A DNA stretch of 64,000 nucleotides from Wurfbainia villosa (Eukaryota > Streptophyta > Magnoliopsida > Zingiberales > Zingiberaceae): positions 48,483,719 to 48,547,718 of the forward strand of contig CM046001.1 of NCBI GenBank assembly GCA_025175895.1, read 5' to 3'. A program made the translations under genes and the position numbers. Shown here one piece after another: positions 1-12,100 of the stretch. The first letter of the stretch is position 1, and each line of letters starts with the position of its first letter. The notes below the pieces were generated by a model, which was not told the origin of the DNA, did not search any database, and worked only from the letters and a program-made list of their open reading frames with translations.

Positions 1-249
1 AGCTTACCTCGATACTTACTGTGTCGCTTTCGCTTCTGGTCGTCCACTCAATTCCTTCGGCTCCCTCCGAAGTCACTCGAGTGTCGCCCGACTACCGCGG
101 CTTCTTCCGGGTGTCGCTAGCCTTCAACTCCAGCTATAGCAAGTTTTTGCACACTCGCTTCAGCTCGTGAGATAACGACATGAGCTTAACTTTGTATCGT
201 TTGCTATAATCAAAACTCAGGCTTGACTTAGGTGCCTACTGCATCAACA
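1..249 (-). repeat. Element A 3' LTR, partial (cut by window start)
   Basis: Aligns along its whole length with 18444-18692, the matching end of the other A LTR, and like it ends in CAACA on the plus strand (TGTTG in element sense). Only the U3-terminal 249 bases are present. The family member at 46020-46236 (solo LTR J) matches too. Confidence 0.9.
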
Positions 250-264
250 ATCTCTCCCTTTTTA
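250..264 (-). other. Element A polypurine tract next to 3' LTR
   Basis: On the minus strand this reads as an A/G run (AAAAAGGGAGAGAT) directly against the TG of the 3' LTR, the position expected for the plus-strand primer of reverse transcription. Confidence 0.75.
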
Positions 265-278
265 ATTTATGGCAAACC

Positions 279-2491
279 TATTGGGTTTCCGGTACCGCGG
301 CGAGTGTGTGTTCGAACATGTGCACAGCGGAAGAAATAAAATAATAAATATAATTTATTACAACACACACACCACATGCATGCATAGTACAACATGTGTA
401 GACATAACCGCAATTTCAAATTTTGCAATAAAATGAAATTTATTCTATGTATACCTGACGTATCACGTGTAGCGGGAAAGACATCAACCGGAACGATCCT
501 CGCTAGAATCGTCTCTATCCGTATCCACGCCGAGTATCTTCAGGATGACTTCACAAAGTCACGAGCCTCGTCTTCGAACGAGTTACTAGCCTTGTGTTGA
601 AGACGATGTGATCGAGAGAAGATCAAAATCCGAATAAAAAATTCGGATCCAAAATTAGTCCTCAAAAACTCGCTTCTCCGGAGAGGTATTCGTCAACCGT
701 TTGACGAATCCTTCGTCCTCCACCTATGAGGATTACCGTAGATCGAATCCCCGGCAAGCCTACCGTTGTCGGAGCTCCAAACGTCATCCAAACAATGCTC
801 TGACAAGAAGGAAACAAGCTGTCTAGAAAACTGGACAGCTTTGGTGGAGACCTTGCGGCGTCCAAATAAGGAAAGATAATGCTCACCTTGTCGCCGGAGC
901 CAAGGAAGATCACCGGAGCTCCTCCAGCAACAGCTAGACGGTGGCAAGTGGGGAGGACGACAGCTGCTGGACGCTGGTTGGAGAAGCTTGGGCGGCGGCA
1001 AGGAGTTGGGCACCGGCAAGACTAGGAGAGGAGAGGGAGGTGGGCGGCAATATTTGGGTTGCTTGGATTAGGGCTTAACAAAACCCTTAAGCCCTATTTT
1101 ATATAGAACAAATTCTCTTAATGGTTATCGGATCATAACCAAAACCCGTTAACCCTCTCCATTAATTTAAGTTAAAATAAACCAAACCATGTTGGTCTAT
1201 TTTAAGTTAAAACGAACCGAACCAACTTTGGTTCATTGGTTTAAAACAAACCAAACCCCTTTGGTTTATTCTCCTCCATTGGATTAGAACCAAACCAATT
1301 TAGTTCATTCATCATGTCGTCATAAGACACGCCTCATCCACACTTCCAATGCGACTGAAACGATTTCATGCTCGCTCCTTGTTTGGTCCAACCAAACCTA
1401 GGTTCTCTCGGTCTGAGAATCTCATTTTCAAGCTCGTTTTAAATCCTTCGGATTACGCTCGTTGTGCGTGTGACCAAATAGGTTCTCGATTTATGTTGGC
1501 CGTCTATAATTAACCATTAATTATAAAACGATCATGAGTGGCACCTAGTAGTACATCATGAGCTCATATTAACCGAAAAAATCAACGGTTGATCCAGAAC
1601 TATTTCTGAAACCCTTCAACAGCTACAATGAATCGTGCCCCATTCCCTTCACTCATCTTATACCCACTTGGTTCAGGACATGGTCTATAGTGTCAGTCCC
1701 CACTAGGTTTACTACGTCACACCTAGCCCAAGTATCATTTCCTCGTCCTACGGATTCTAGTTACTGCACATGTATCCAAGAGTACCTTACTCTAAACATG
1801 TAATGCTTTGGCCAAAGACTTTAGTAACAATCCGACGAGAGGCCATGGGTATACATCTCCTCGCAAGGAGTGGTGAATCTTTTATAGGCTATTCAAACAC
1901 CTTCGATCACTTCGACTTATACCCAATCATCCCGGGTCCACATATCCTCAGAGATGCTTGCTTAAGATGTCAAAGCATAATTCTTTATGATCAACATGAC
2001 TTGAATACCGCAAGTCAAAGGAACATCGCACTTAAGCTGCAGTAAGAACTTCATTGGCATATCTATATATGCAGAGAACCATATGAAGTCTTACGGCTGG
2101 TCACTCCAATGAACTAGTTACCATAAGTAGCATCCACGATTAACTTTGGAAATCACAATGTCTCCAGCTAGTGAGAATCAGCTGCTTGGATACACCCAGG
2201 AGTATACCTCGTGCTAGTCTCGACAGAATCGATGGTGTCCAAATCCATCTATTCATCGACTAGGGATAATTCTGATACATCACAATTACACATGTAGAGA
2301 TACTCACTAGTTGTGATCCAATCACAAATTCTCTCATGCTGTGAATCGTATCGTGGCCATTCAGTAAATAAATTTAGGATCTAATCAAATACATGAAAAC
2401 ATATATACTCAAATAGTGAATCTTCATTTATCATAAAAATGGTTCAAATATAAGGCGATTGCCTTAGGACATCTCTCATATATTACTAACA
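279..2491 (-). mobile_element. Solo LTR B (C/E family) inside element A
   Basis: A 2213-bp LTR with no internal region. It runs from TATTGGGTTTCC (terminal TG changed to TA) to ATTACTAACA and is flanked by the identical 5-bp direct repeat AAACC at 274-278 and 2492-2496. It aligns end to end with the LTRs of C and E. The perfect duplication shows it was a true insertion that later lost its interior by LTR-LTR recombination. The host is the 3' untranslated part of element A. Confidence 0.95.
1097..1106 (-). promoter_or_regulatory. TATA box of solo LTR B
   Basis: CTATATAAAA on the minus strand, aligned with the CTATAAAA of the other four LTRs of the family. No linked internal region, so any transcript would read into element A sequence. 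Confidence 0.5.
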
Positions 2492-2740
2492 AAACCCACA
2501 TACAAAGTTAATAAAATAGTATGCATGAAAAATAATAATGTGCAAGAGAAACAAAAATTAAGTTGGAGTGGTAAGGATTTTCTTCAAATACTCCCCCTTG
2601 AGGAAACCTCCCCCTTGACCGAGGGTGAGTCTTGAAAGAAGACCTTACTCCTCTCCCTTGAGGGTTGCTATTTAGAAAGAGTTTAAGTAATTAACATTAC
2701 TTAAAGTTGGCCTTAGTGAAACGTTTTAAGTTAAGAGAAT

Positions 2741-2893
2741 TTTCAAAACTGAAAGTTAAGTAAACATTACTTAACATTTGGCCATGAATAAATATGAAGT
2801 GAGAGTTAAGTTAAGTAAGTTTTCAAAACTTAAAGTTAAGTAAACATTACTTAACTTTCGGCCATGAATAAATATGAAGTGAGAGTTAAGTTA
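2741..2893. repeat. 80-bp tandem duplication in A 3' UTR
   Basis: Two units, 2741-2820 and 2821-2893, both starting TTTCAAAACT and containing ACATTACTTAAC and GGCCATGAATAAATATG. They differ at only a few positions. Each unit also holds a short inverted repeat, GTTAAGTAA...TTACTTAAC. Confidence 0.85.
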
Positions 2894-3200
2894 TCAAATA
2901 TTAAAAATTTTGACCCATTAACTTTGACCTATTTCTCCCCCTTTTGTCATATATCGAAAAGAGTAAGGGTGTGTGGAAAACAAAAATAAGTATTAAATTT
3001 AAAGTCCAAGCATGTTCCACATTATTTTGAAAATAATATACTGAAAATAAGCTCATCTATAAAATGTTCGATTCATATTTAGCTTGATTGATATGAAAGA
3101 TCAACCGGTCCTGGTCAGAGTTGGTTTATATATATGATTATACTCCTTGGTTCATGGCGATGCACTAGCTCTACATCTGGAACCAGGAGTAAGGTCCTAA

Positions 3201-3262
3201 CATCTCACGCCCATCTACGTGGCTAAGTACACAAACACATTAGTCCTATGTGTTGTGAGATG
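3201..3262 (-). other. Nested stem, copy 1
   Basis: Outer arms CATCTCAC (3201-3208) and GTGAGATG (3255-3262) are perfectly complementary. Just inside the right arm is a second stem, ACACAT/ATGTGT with loop TAGTCCT. Related structures lie at 15250-15306 and 19339-19402. Confidence 0.5.
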
Positions 3263-3398
3263 TATTGGCTCCTTAAATCTATAGGTGCATGATATCTAAG
3301 GTATGTCCTATGCTAGTTCCATGAAAATGAAAAGTAAGAAATAGTAGTAAGAAAATATAATTCGTAAGTTCCTATTCTACTATGCACATGCCCAATTT

Positions 3399-5586
3399 TC
3401 ATCTTAATAGACAAAATTCGGCTTCGGGTAGGGGCTTAGTAAATAGGTCTGCCAAGTTAGACTTCGATTCGACGTATTCGAGTTGTATGGCTCCGTTGGC
3501 CACATGTTCTCGAATGAAATGGTGTTTGACCTCTATATGTTTGGTCCAAGAATGACATATCAGATTTTTAGTAAGGTTAATTGAACTAATGTTATCTACG
3601 TGAAGTTTAGTATTTGTAAAGTCTAACTTAAAGTCGCGGAGAGTGTGCTTCATCCAAAGAAGCTGAGTGACACACTCACCCATCCCGATGTATTTGGCTT
3701 CGGTGGTAGATAAGGCAACACAGTGTTCCTTCCTACTGCACCAACTTACTAGACTCGAGCCGAGAAGTTGACAACAACCACTCGTACTCTTTCTATCGAC
3801 CTTACTACCGACATAGTCTGAATTGGAGTAGCCGGTTAGTTCGAACTCGGTAGATCTAGGGTACCAAATACCGACATTAAGTGTAACCTTTAGATATCTA
3901 AGGAAACGCTTGACTAGAGTTAGGTGAGACTCCTTGGCACAGGTTTGGAACCTTGCGCACATACTTACTGCAAATAAGATATCAGGTCGACTCATAGTTA
4001 AGTAAAGAAGACTCCCTATTACGTTCTATAGTATTTTAAGTCAATTGAGTTTCCGATTACATCTTCTTCTATATTCACATTAGTTGCCATTGTGGTATTA
4101 ATAACTTTAGTGTCTTGTATTCCAAAGCATTTAATTAATTCCCTAGTATATTTGCGTTGATGTAGGTATATTCCATCTTTAGTTTGTTTAATTTGTAGAC
4201 CTAAGAAGAAACTTAACTCTCCTACTAAATTCATTTCAAATTCACTTTCCATAAGTGAAATGAACTCATTCAGTAGGATCGAGTTGGTGGTTCCGAAAAT
4301 AATATCATCTACGTAGATTTGGGCTATGTATATGTCTTTACCTAAGGTTTTTACGAAATGAGTTGGGTCAACTACACCTTGGTTAAAACCTTTGGACATA
4401 AGATAAATCGAAAGTCTCTCGTACCAAGCTCGAGGAGCTTGTTTAAGTCCATAGAGAGCTTTCTTTGACCTAAGGACATGGTCGGGTTTATCTAAACTTT
4501 CAAAATCGGGGGGTTGACTAACATAAACCTCTTCTTTAATGTATCCATTCAAGAATACTGATTTCACATCCATTTGAAACAACTTAAATCCTCAATGTGC
4601 AGCATACACTAATAGCATTCGAATGAACTCTAATCTAGCTACTGGGGCATAGGTCTCATCGTAATCTAAACCTTCGACTTGACTGAACCCTTAAGCGACT
4701 AGTCTGACTTTATTTCTAACTACTTCACCTTTATCATCAAGTTTATTTCTAAACACCCACCTTGTTCCAACGATTGTTTTATTTTTAGGTGGTGGTACTA
4801 ATTCCCATACTTCATTCCTAGAGAATTGAGCCAGCTCTTCTTGCATTGCAATAATCCAATCGGGATCAAGAAGAGCTTGGTTAATAGTTTTGGGTTCAAT
4901 TTTGGAAATCAAGGAGATTTGACTAAGGTTTCTGTATGAGGCTCTAGTTCGAACTCCTAGACTTGGATCACCTATCACTTGGTCGATAGGATGATTCATT
5001 TGAGTCCTAGTTGGGTTTGGGTTGGAGTCTACTACTTGGTCAATTGGATGACTCGTTTGAGTTCTAGTTTGGTTAGAGTCATCTATCACTTGGTCGATAG
5101 GCTGACTTGGTTGACTTAGGTTAGGATTACCACTAGACTTGATCTCCGGATTGGAGTTGAGTCTGGTATGAATTGGCTCGCTAATTGGGGTTGCCGTGGG
5201 ATTTGTGGGTTCGTGTCCTTCATCAAATACTATATTGATAGTCTCCTCGACTGTAAGGGTGTCATGGTTATATACTTTATAAGCTCTACTTGTAGTCGAG
5301 TATCCTAGAAAGATTCCGGTAGTGGTTTTGGATGTAAATTTCCCTAGGTAATCCTTAGTGTTTAGGATATGTACCTTAGACCCAAATACTCTAAAGTACT
5401 TGATGTTAGGTATTTTATCGTGATAAATCTCGTATGAGGTCTTAAGGTGCCTCTTTACCATATGGATCCTATTTTGGACATAGCATGTCGTACTTACGGC
5501 TTCTGCCCAAAACCTATCGGGTAGATTATACTCGTTTAATATTGTCCTAATGGCTTCTTGTAGGGTTCTATTCTTACGTTCTACTA
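3399..5586 (-). pseudogene. pol: Element A pol, 3' part: integrase C-terminus, reverse transcriptase, RNase H
   Basis: Reading from 5586 down: the rest of the integrase (ERKNRTLQEA, then the FWAEAV block and an IFLGYS block), an acidic and Pro/Asn-rich linker with three QPIDQV/HPIDQV-type repeats (about 5180-4960), then RT. RT begins with the WRWVF-type block near 4750, has MDVKSVFLNG at 4573 downward and the catalytic YVDDIIFG near 4320. RNase H follows at 3995-3399 with the DYVGSKVDRKSTSG and STTEAKY blocks. Two in-frame stops fall between 4690 and 4583, and a one-base loss near 4020 shifts RT out of frame with RNase H. Apart from these breaks the protein is close to full length. The 5' boundary is the H insertion at the GGTCA duplication. 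Confidence 0.9.
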
Positions 5587-6064
5587 GGTCATGTAGGGAA
5601 ATCTCGTATGCCTAATGGCATATGCGCAACGGAAAATAGGATCCCTTCCAAGTGATCCATGCGAAAGCAAACTCGTATAAAATAAATTTCTCTAAACCAA
5701 ACCTATCTTATAGGAGAGTTCTACCTTTGTTGCGTGCCCTTTGCAATCCCACTTTTCCTTTCGGTTTGTTGGATCTTTAGCACGTTCAAGTGTCCGTGCC
5801 TCTATACGTATCCACACGAGCACGCTCTTGTCTCACAAAAGGAAAACTAGAAGAGCTCTCCTTTACTTCTTGCTAGAGAAGTCCCTAAAGGAGAGGAATC
5901 TAGGGAAGAAGAGAAAGGAGGAAGAAGACTACTCTTCTTGCTAGCCTACACTCACAAAGCCACACAACCAAAGCTTCCACCAAGCTTCTCAAGCTCTCTC
6001 TCACAACCACACCACAATCACAATCCAAAAAAAATGATGCTTTGGCCGGCCACTCCATGGGGCC

Positions 6065-6072
6065 TTTTATAG
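6065..6072 (-). promoter_or_regulatory. TATA box, H 3' LTR
   Basis: CTATAAAA on the minus strand, at the same place as in 13028-13035 and in the G LTR (62590-62598). Confidence 0.5.
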
Positions 6073-6251
6073 GGTTGGCAAAACCCTTTCACCTCCTACA
6101 ATTTAATGCAATCCATTGCATTGAGACCCCTTTTATTTTGGCCGGCCACTTAAGGAGACAAAAACCATTTTGTCCCCTTCCACCTTATCTAGCTTAGGTG
6201 GATGCTTAGGTGGCATGCTTATGTGGCATGCTTATGTGGCATTCATGCATG

Positions 6252-6400
6252 TTGAATTAATCTTATTAATTCAATTAAGCTTATGTTATCATATTGAATT
6301 AATCTTATTAATTCAATTAAGCTTATGTTATCATATTGAATTAATCTTATTAAATCAATAAGGTAACATATTGAATTAATCTCATTAAATCAATTAGCTA
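6252..6400. repeat. 42-bp AT-rich minisatellite in H 3' LTR
   Basis: About 3.5 units built on TTGAATTAATCTTATTAATT and an AAGCTTATGTTATC spacer. The unit contains its own inverted repeat (TTGAATTAA/TTAATTCAA). The same block is at 13198-13345 and, with an extra unit, at 62220-62412. Confidence 0.85.
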
Positions 6401-7454
6401 AAATTCTCATTAAGCTTAAAGTCCAAAAACCATTTTGTACTTAAGCTTATTCCCAAATTATTCTAGTCAAACTAGAATACTCTAATTCCTCTAATTATCA
6501 TGCTCTTTGTGTGTGACCCTATTGACTCTCATAACGTTGGTAGTGGACCTAAACTCTTTTAGATACACAAGCAATGAGCGGCATCTAGCAATACATCATT
6601 GCTACCCAAGTTACGAGATAAGTCAAGATCCGACTAACCTTTCCGTGACTACTATAATATATGACCGTGTCCTTCTATCCTTGATATCAGATTGATCAAT
6701 GAGGCATAGACCGTGTCATCCTCGATCAATCTATGTGTTTCTTGATCCCTGAGTAAACTAACTCAAACAAATGAGCTCAATATCTCATATTGACTCATTC
6801 GAGCATGACCATGCATTTTAGTAGTTCTACTCAATCAAGGGGCCCACCGATATCACTCCCGTCATATGGAAGGGATAGATCCCATCTACATCACTCACAT
6901 CCCTCCGCACAATTTGTTATATACCCGAATCGCTTTATGGTCCACCTCACTACGGGTGACGTTTGTGATACCAAAGTACATAACTCCTTATGTAGGGAAC
7001 CGTAGTGACTTCAGGTCTAAGGACTATTCATACCAATAGTCACATGAGAAAGTTTATGACACTCATATAACGATCCATGAAACTTTCTCATGGCGGGTCA
7101 GTTCAGTATATATTCTCCAATATATACCCATGTGTCAACTTGATATCATATATCCATGACTTGTGAGATCAAGTCATCAATTGACCTACATGCTAGTCTT
7201 TATGTATTAATATTGCCCTTGCATATTAATACTTGACTAGGAACATTTAGAAAAGTGTTCTCACTACCTCTCATAATCAATTCCGCCAATTGATGTGTCA
7301 GTAGATAAGAACCTACTTTTCTAGGGCATTATTATATTTACTATAGCACAAACAAGACATAAATATAATAACCAATCCCTTTGCCTTTATAGAATATGAT
7401 ACAAAATGTTCCTATTCAGCCATCACATGATTGGTTCTAGGGCTATAACTAACA

Positions 7455-9360
7455 ATCTCCCACTAGCACTAGTACCAATCACTATGATATCTAATACCTA
7501 GTGACCTAGTGTGACCATCATGCTTCCTCTGTACCGAAGCCTTGGTCGATGGATCTGCGATGTTAGCTTACAGCCGGTACTCTTGCATATCCTCACATCT
7601 CCTCTATCGATGATCTCTCGAATGAGATGGGCGCCTTGATATGTGTTTGGTCATTGATGTGATCGAGGTTCCTTAGCACAGTGCATAGCCCCATTGTTGT
7701 CACAATAGAGGTCTATTGGATCTGCAATGCTAGGAACTACCCCAAGTTCAGCGATGAACTTGCGGAGCCAAGCGCCTCCTTTCTTTGCATCGGATCACGC
7801 AATATACTCACATTGTAGAATCGGCAAGCTGTGTCTGCTTTGAACTCTTCGACTCCACGGCTCCACCATTCGAGCAAAACACGTAGGATTGCGATCTATA
7901 GTCATCCTTATGCATTTGGAAGCTTGCATCACTTTGTAACCCTTCTGATTAGCTCCTCGTGCCTCGAATATCGGAAATATTCTTTCGTTCTTCGTAAGTA
8001 TTTAAGAATATTTTTATTTGCTATCGATGACTTTCACTGGATCAGTAGTATCTACTCGTCATGCTCAAAGCATGAGGCGTCGGAGACAGTACAAAGCATG
8101 GCGTACATGATAGACCCTATAGGCGATGCATAAGGGATCTTATCCATGCGATCTCTCTCCTCCTTAGAAGAGGACATTGAGTCTTGAAAGACTCACACCA
8201 TGTGATAAAGCGAAACCCTTTCTTAGAATTTTGCATAGCAAAGCGATCTAGCACTTTATCAATGTATGTACTACTTAGGCCAAGTAATCTTCTAGATCTA
8301 TCTCTATAGATCTTGATGCCTAGAATATAGGCGGACTTCACCTAAGTCCTTCATCGAGAAACAATTCCCTAACCACATCTTCACGCAGTGGAGTGAGGAA
8401 TATCATTTCCGATGAGAAGTATGTCATCTACATACAAGACAAGAAATACAAGCTGTGCTCCCACTATTTCTCTTGTAGACACAAGGCTCATCTTCATTCT
8501 TGATGAAACCAAACTCTTTGATTGCATCATCGAATCGAAGATTCGGCGAGAGGCTTGCTTTAGTCCATAAATGGACCTTTGCGGTTTGCATACCTTTCCG
8601 AGGATGCTTTGGATCTTCAAAACCCTCGGTTGTGTCATGTACACATCCTCGAGTAGCTTTCCATTGAGCGGTTTTGACATCCATCTGCCGGATCTCATAA
8701 TCATGGTAGGTGCGATAGCAAGTATGATCCGAATGGATTTAAGCATCATGGCCCGGTGAAAAGGTTTCTTCATAGTCAATACCATGAATTTGTTTGAATC
8801 CTTTAGCCACCAATCTACCTTTATAGGTATGCTTATTACCATCCATGTCAGTCTTTACTTTAAAGACCCACTTACACCCAATGGGTTTTACCCCTTGGTG
8901 GATCAACCAAGTCCATACTTGGTTAGTGTACATGGATTCCATTTGGATCTCATGGCCTCTAGCCATTTCTCGGAATCTGGGCTCATCATAGCTTCTTGAT
9001 AGGATGTAGGCTCGTCAAGATCGACAAGCAATACTTCACCGTTGTCGATCAAGAGAAAAGAATATCTCTCGGGTTGGCGGATCCTATTAGATCTCTGAAG
9101 AGGTTGGTCTACTTGAGCAGTGTTTGCTCCACAACTCTTTGGGCAACAAATTCCTCATCCACAACACTTTGTGGTGCTGTTCATTTTCCATCGAAGCCTT
9201 AGTGTTATCATCATCTTGAACTTCTTCAAGATGAATTTTACTCCACTAGTATTTCTAGAAATAAATTCTCTTTCTAGAAAGCAACATTTCAACAAACACC
9301 TTGCCAAGTGTGGGATTGTAAAAGTAATATCCCTTAGTTTCCTTGGGATATCCTACAAAT
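7455..9360 (-). pseudogene. pol: Element H pol: reverse transcriptase and RNase H, badly decayed
   Basis: Pieces of a Copia RT and RNase H remain in all three frames. GCKWVFKVKTDMDGN and ARLVAKGF-type blocks lie near 8900-8800, DVKTA near 8684, a degraded GLKQAS block near 8560, the catalytic YVDDILLIGND near 8425-8400, and the LGIKIYRDRSRRLLGLS block near 8330-8280. RNase H follows to about 7490. At least six short frameshifts break it up. The purine tract (GTGGGAGAT, 7455-7463) follows against the LTR. Confidence 0.8.
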
Positions 9361-10330
9361 AACACTTATCGATTTGGGTCCTAGTTTATCGAGACTTGGC
9401 GTCTAACGTAAAGCTTCACAACCCCAAATCTTTATAAAAGACATTTTGGGACTCTTCGGTCCATATCGTATATGGTGTCTTTTCTCTGACTTTTGATGGA
9501 GCAGCGATTAAGTGTGAAGCGGTGTCTCTAGAGCTAAACCCCAAAAGGAAGTAGGTAGATCGGTCGGCTCATCATTGATCGTACCATATCTAATAGAGTC
9601 ACGATTTCTCCTCTCGGATACACCATTCCATTGTGGTGTTCGGGTGGAGTGAGTTGGGATATTATCCCACACTCGGCCGGTGATCACGAAACTCTTGACT
9701 AAGGTATTCACCACCTCGATCTGATCGAGTAGCTTAATACGCTTACCAAGTTGGTTTTGTACTTCATTCTTGAATTCTTTGAACTTTTCAAAGGATTACG
9801 ACTTATGTCTCATCAAATATAAGTAGCGAATCTACTCATATCATCGGTGAAAGTAATAAAGTACTTATAGCCTCCTCTGGCCCGACATTGAAAGGGCCAC
9901 ATACATCGGTATGTATGAGTCCTAACAAATCCTCGCTCTCTCGCCATGTCCACTAAATGGAGTTTTAGTCATCTTTCCTAAAAGACAAGATTCGCATACC
10001 TCATATGATTCAAAATCAAATGAGTCCAATAATCCATCTTTATGGAGTTGGGATATCGTTTTCATTTATGTGACCTCTAAGCGATGCAGTGCGAAGATAT
10101 GTTTGGTTCAAATCATTCGATTTGAACCGTTTATATTTCGTTATAAATTGGGTTATCTAAATCTAGAACATAGAGACCATTCATAAGTGGTGCATTACAA
10201 TAGAACATTTCATTTAAATAAATGGAACAACATTTGTCCTTTATTATAAAAGAAAAGTTTTTCTTGTCTAAACAAGATCTGAAATTATGTTCTTTGTTAA
10301 TGCGGTACATAGAAGCACTCCTCTAGTTCT
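9361..10330 (-). pseudogene. pol: Element H pol: integrase fragments
   Basis: NGVSERRNRD and SFWGLALETPLHT (9714-9508) are the E-box region and the helix after it in Copia integrase. Upstream (to about 10330) are frames resembling the GAG-pre-integrase and core regions, including text for a histidine/cysteine finger near 10000-10060. The reading frame is lost several times, so no enzyme could be made. Confidence 0.7.
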
Positions 10331-10575
10331 AAGATAAGCCCGTGGGCAAAGACAAAGAATATGTTCCTACTGACTCTGAAGAAACTTTTGCGCCATTGCC
10401 TACTTCTCGTAGGTCCACTTCACCCTTTGCCATTATTCTACTATTTCTCGATCCTGCACATTAGTACAAATGTGAGATGCACATCCGTATCTAATACCCA
10501 TGTAGAAGAAATAGATAGATTAACTTCTATAACGTGTATACAGGCGAAGTCCCACTTCTCTTGTTCTTTACTTCC
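10331..10575 (-). pseudogene. pol: Element H protease remnant
   Basis: On the minus strand near 10500-10450 the bases read as GCASHICTN after a Leu-Asp start, the usual context of a Copia aspartic protease. One base is missing in the Asp-Thr-Gly codons, which breaks the active site. Confidence 0.55.
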
Positions 10576-11351
10576 TCAAGGTAGACTTTGCGGTTCCGCT
10601 TCCGGTGTCGATCTCACGCAATGAAGCGGTCCCTTCCTTAGGTACTTTACCTTTACCCTTTGAAGTGGATGAATTGGCCTTGCCTTTGGCTTGGGTCTTA
10701 CCCTTGCCTTTGCGCTTACCTTTGCCCTTTTGACCATTAGTACATTACTAACTTTCTTCTTGAGATTTGGTTGATTCTTAACATCTTTGAGAATCTCGAG
10801 CAAAGGTTTATCAATTTCATTCATGTTATAATTCATGACGAATTGATTGTATGCTTCCGGCGATTGCGAGGATAACATCGATTGCCAATTCTTGGCTCGA
10901 TGGAAAACCTAGTCTTTCAAGGTTCTCAACGTACCCGAATCATTTTAGTGAGTTCGAGTTCCTACAGTGTTCCTTCTTGCATCTTGCATGCAAAAGAGCC
11001 TTAGACACTTCAAAAGCTCGTGCCTAGCTTGTCCTTGATATAGTTGTTTCAAATGCTCAACCATATCATAGGCATCCATGTTCTCATGTTGCTTCAAGCT
11101 CGAGTTCATGGTGGCAAGCATAAGACATGACACATCTAATGCGTCATCTTGATGCTTCTTATAAGCATCCTTTTCATCACGATTGGCCGCAGGGTCAGGT
11201 ATTTCATGTGTTGACTGCTCTAGGACATATAGTTTGCGTTCTTGCTTGAGGATAATCCTCAAGTTCCTATACCGATCAAGAAAGTTTGCTCCATTGAGCT
11301 TGTCCTTCTCAGACGGATCGCAAGTTGAGGGTGTGTCGTGTTAGATGACAT
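10576..11351 (-). pseudogene. gag: Element H gag
   Basis: The likely start is the ATG at 11351-11349. After a frameshift, 11262-10945 reads as typical Copia Gag (ILKQERKLYVLEQ, then MLATMNSSLKQHENMDAYDM), and 10878-10576 continues it with a Lys/Arg/Pro-rich linker (RAKVSAKARVRPKPKARP). The zinc knuckle expected next is corrupted: only the LHC and a basic tail can be read near 10620. Gag is the RNA-binding capsid protein; this copy is dead. Confidence 0.75.
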
Positions 11352-11984
11352 GGTGATCTACAACATTAAAATGCAAAGTTAAGTATCATACCTAAATCAT
11401 TTAATTAGGCCTTTAATTAAATGAGGCTCCACTAAATTCTCATAGCTACTATTTAGCTATAAATTTATATGGGATAAAGATCCACATCATAATTAGTCTT
11501 GAGTTAGCTTTGGCTAATCGCCCAAGGCGTAGTATAATTAGGTAGGCAATCTTTTGCCAATTACATCTGATGTAACTCTTTAATAGCTTTGGTTAAGTTT
11601 TAGATTAGTTTAGTGTTTATTCCTAAACCGACTTCCTGTGGCGAGAGCCTGGGGGCCTTCTTGGATATCGGAGCAACGACCACTTCTAAGACAAAGCTGA
11701 TGTTCGGAAATCACACAAAACTAATGTTAACACTTATGTTCAAAGCTAATATATGCCTCTACTTTCTTAACCAATTTAAGAAAACACTTAATTAAGTCTT
11801 AACCAAGACTGATAGCGGGACATCACGATTGTCCACTCGCACCCCTCCAAGATAAAATGCATTGCTTTGCTTTGGCAAACCCAATAACAAATGATCGAGG
11901 AAGTAGTGAGTACCAACTTTGGTAGGCATATCGTTTAGACTTATTAAGAAATAAACATGTATCATATACATATTAGCATATATC

Positions 11985-12090
11985 ACATATAAGCTAAACT
12001 AATCATGCATCACATACAAGCTAAACTAACATGCATCACATACAAGCTAAACTAACATGCATCACATACATATTAAACTAACGTGTCATG
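11985..12090. repeat. 28-bp tandem repeat in H leader
   Basis: Four units of CATGCATCACATACAAGCTA plus AACTAA. The matching array in the leader of G is 63540-63640. Confidence 0.85.
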
Positions 12091-12100
12091 GTTATGGCCC

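Larger units (their letters stand above)
2497..3398 (-). other. Element A 3' untranslated region with extra polypurine tracts
   Basis: About 900 bases between RNase H and the 3' LTR with no coding sign. It carries several purine tracts on the minus strand: near 2589-2600 and 2607-2617 (both TCAAGGGGGAG), 2650-2661 (CTCAAGGGAGAG) and 2934-2946 (AAAAGGGGGAGAAA). Multiple PPT copies upstream of the 3' LTR are a known Sirevirus habit. It also holds an 80-bp tandem duplication (2741-2893) and a nested stem (3201-3262), listed separately. Confidence 0.65.
5592..7454 (-). repeat. Element H 3' LTR
   Basis: 1863 bp, from TGTAGGGAAATC to ATAACTAACA. Contains an AT-rich 42-bp minisatellite (about 6252-6400) and a TATA motif at 6065-6072. 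Small indels and substitutions separate it from its partner at 12562-14408. Confidence 0.93.

Noticed and set aside
394..600. 68-codon ORF repeated in B and E LTRs (also near 33059-33265)
   Set aside because: Antisense LTR frame that recurs with the DNA; other copies of the same LTR break it.
5741..5944. 67-codon plus-strand ORF rich in Lys/Arg/Glu, repeated at 12709-12912 and (minus) 62927-62718
   Set aside because: It is antisense to the H/G elements and lies in the LTR; three copies are similar only because the LTR DNA is. No sign of coding constraint.
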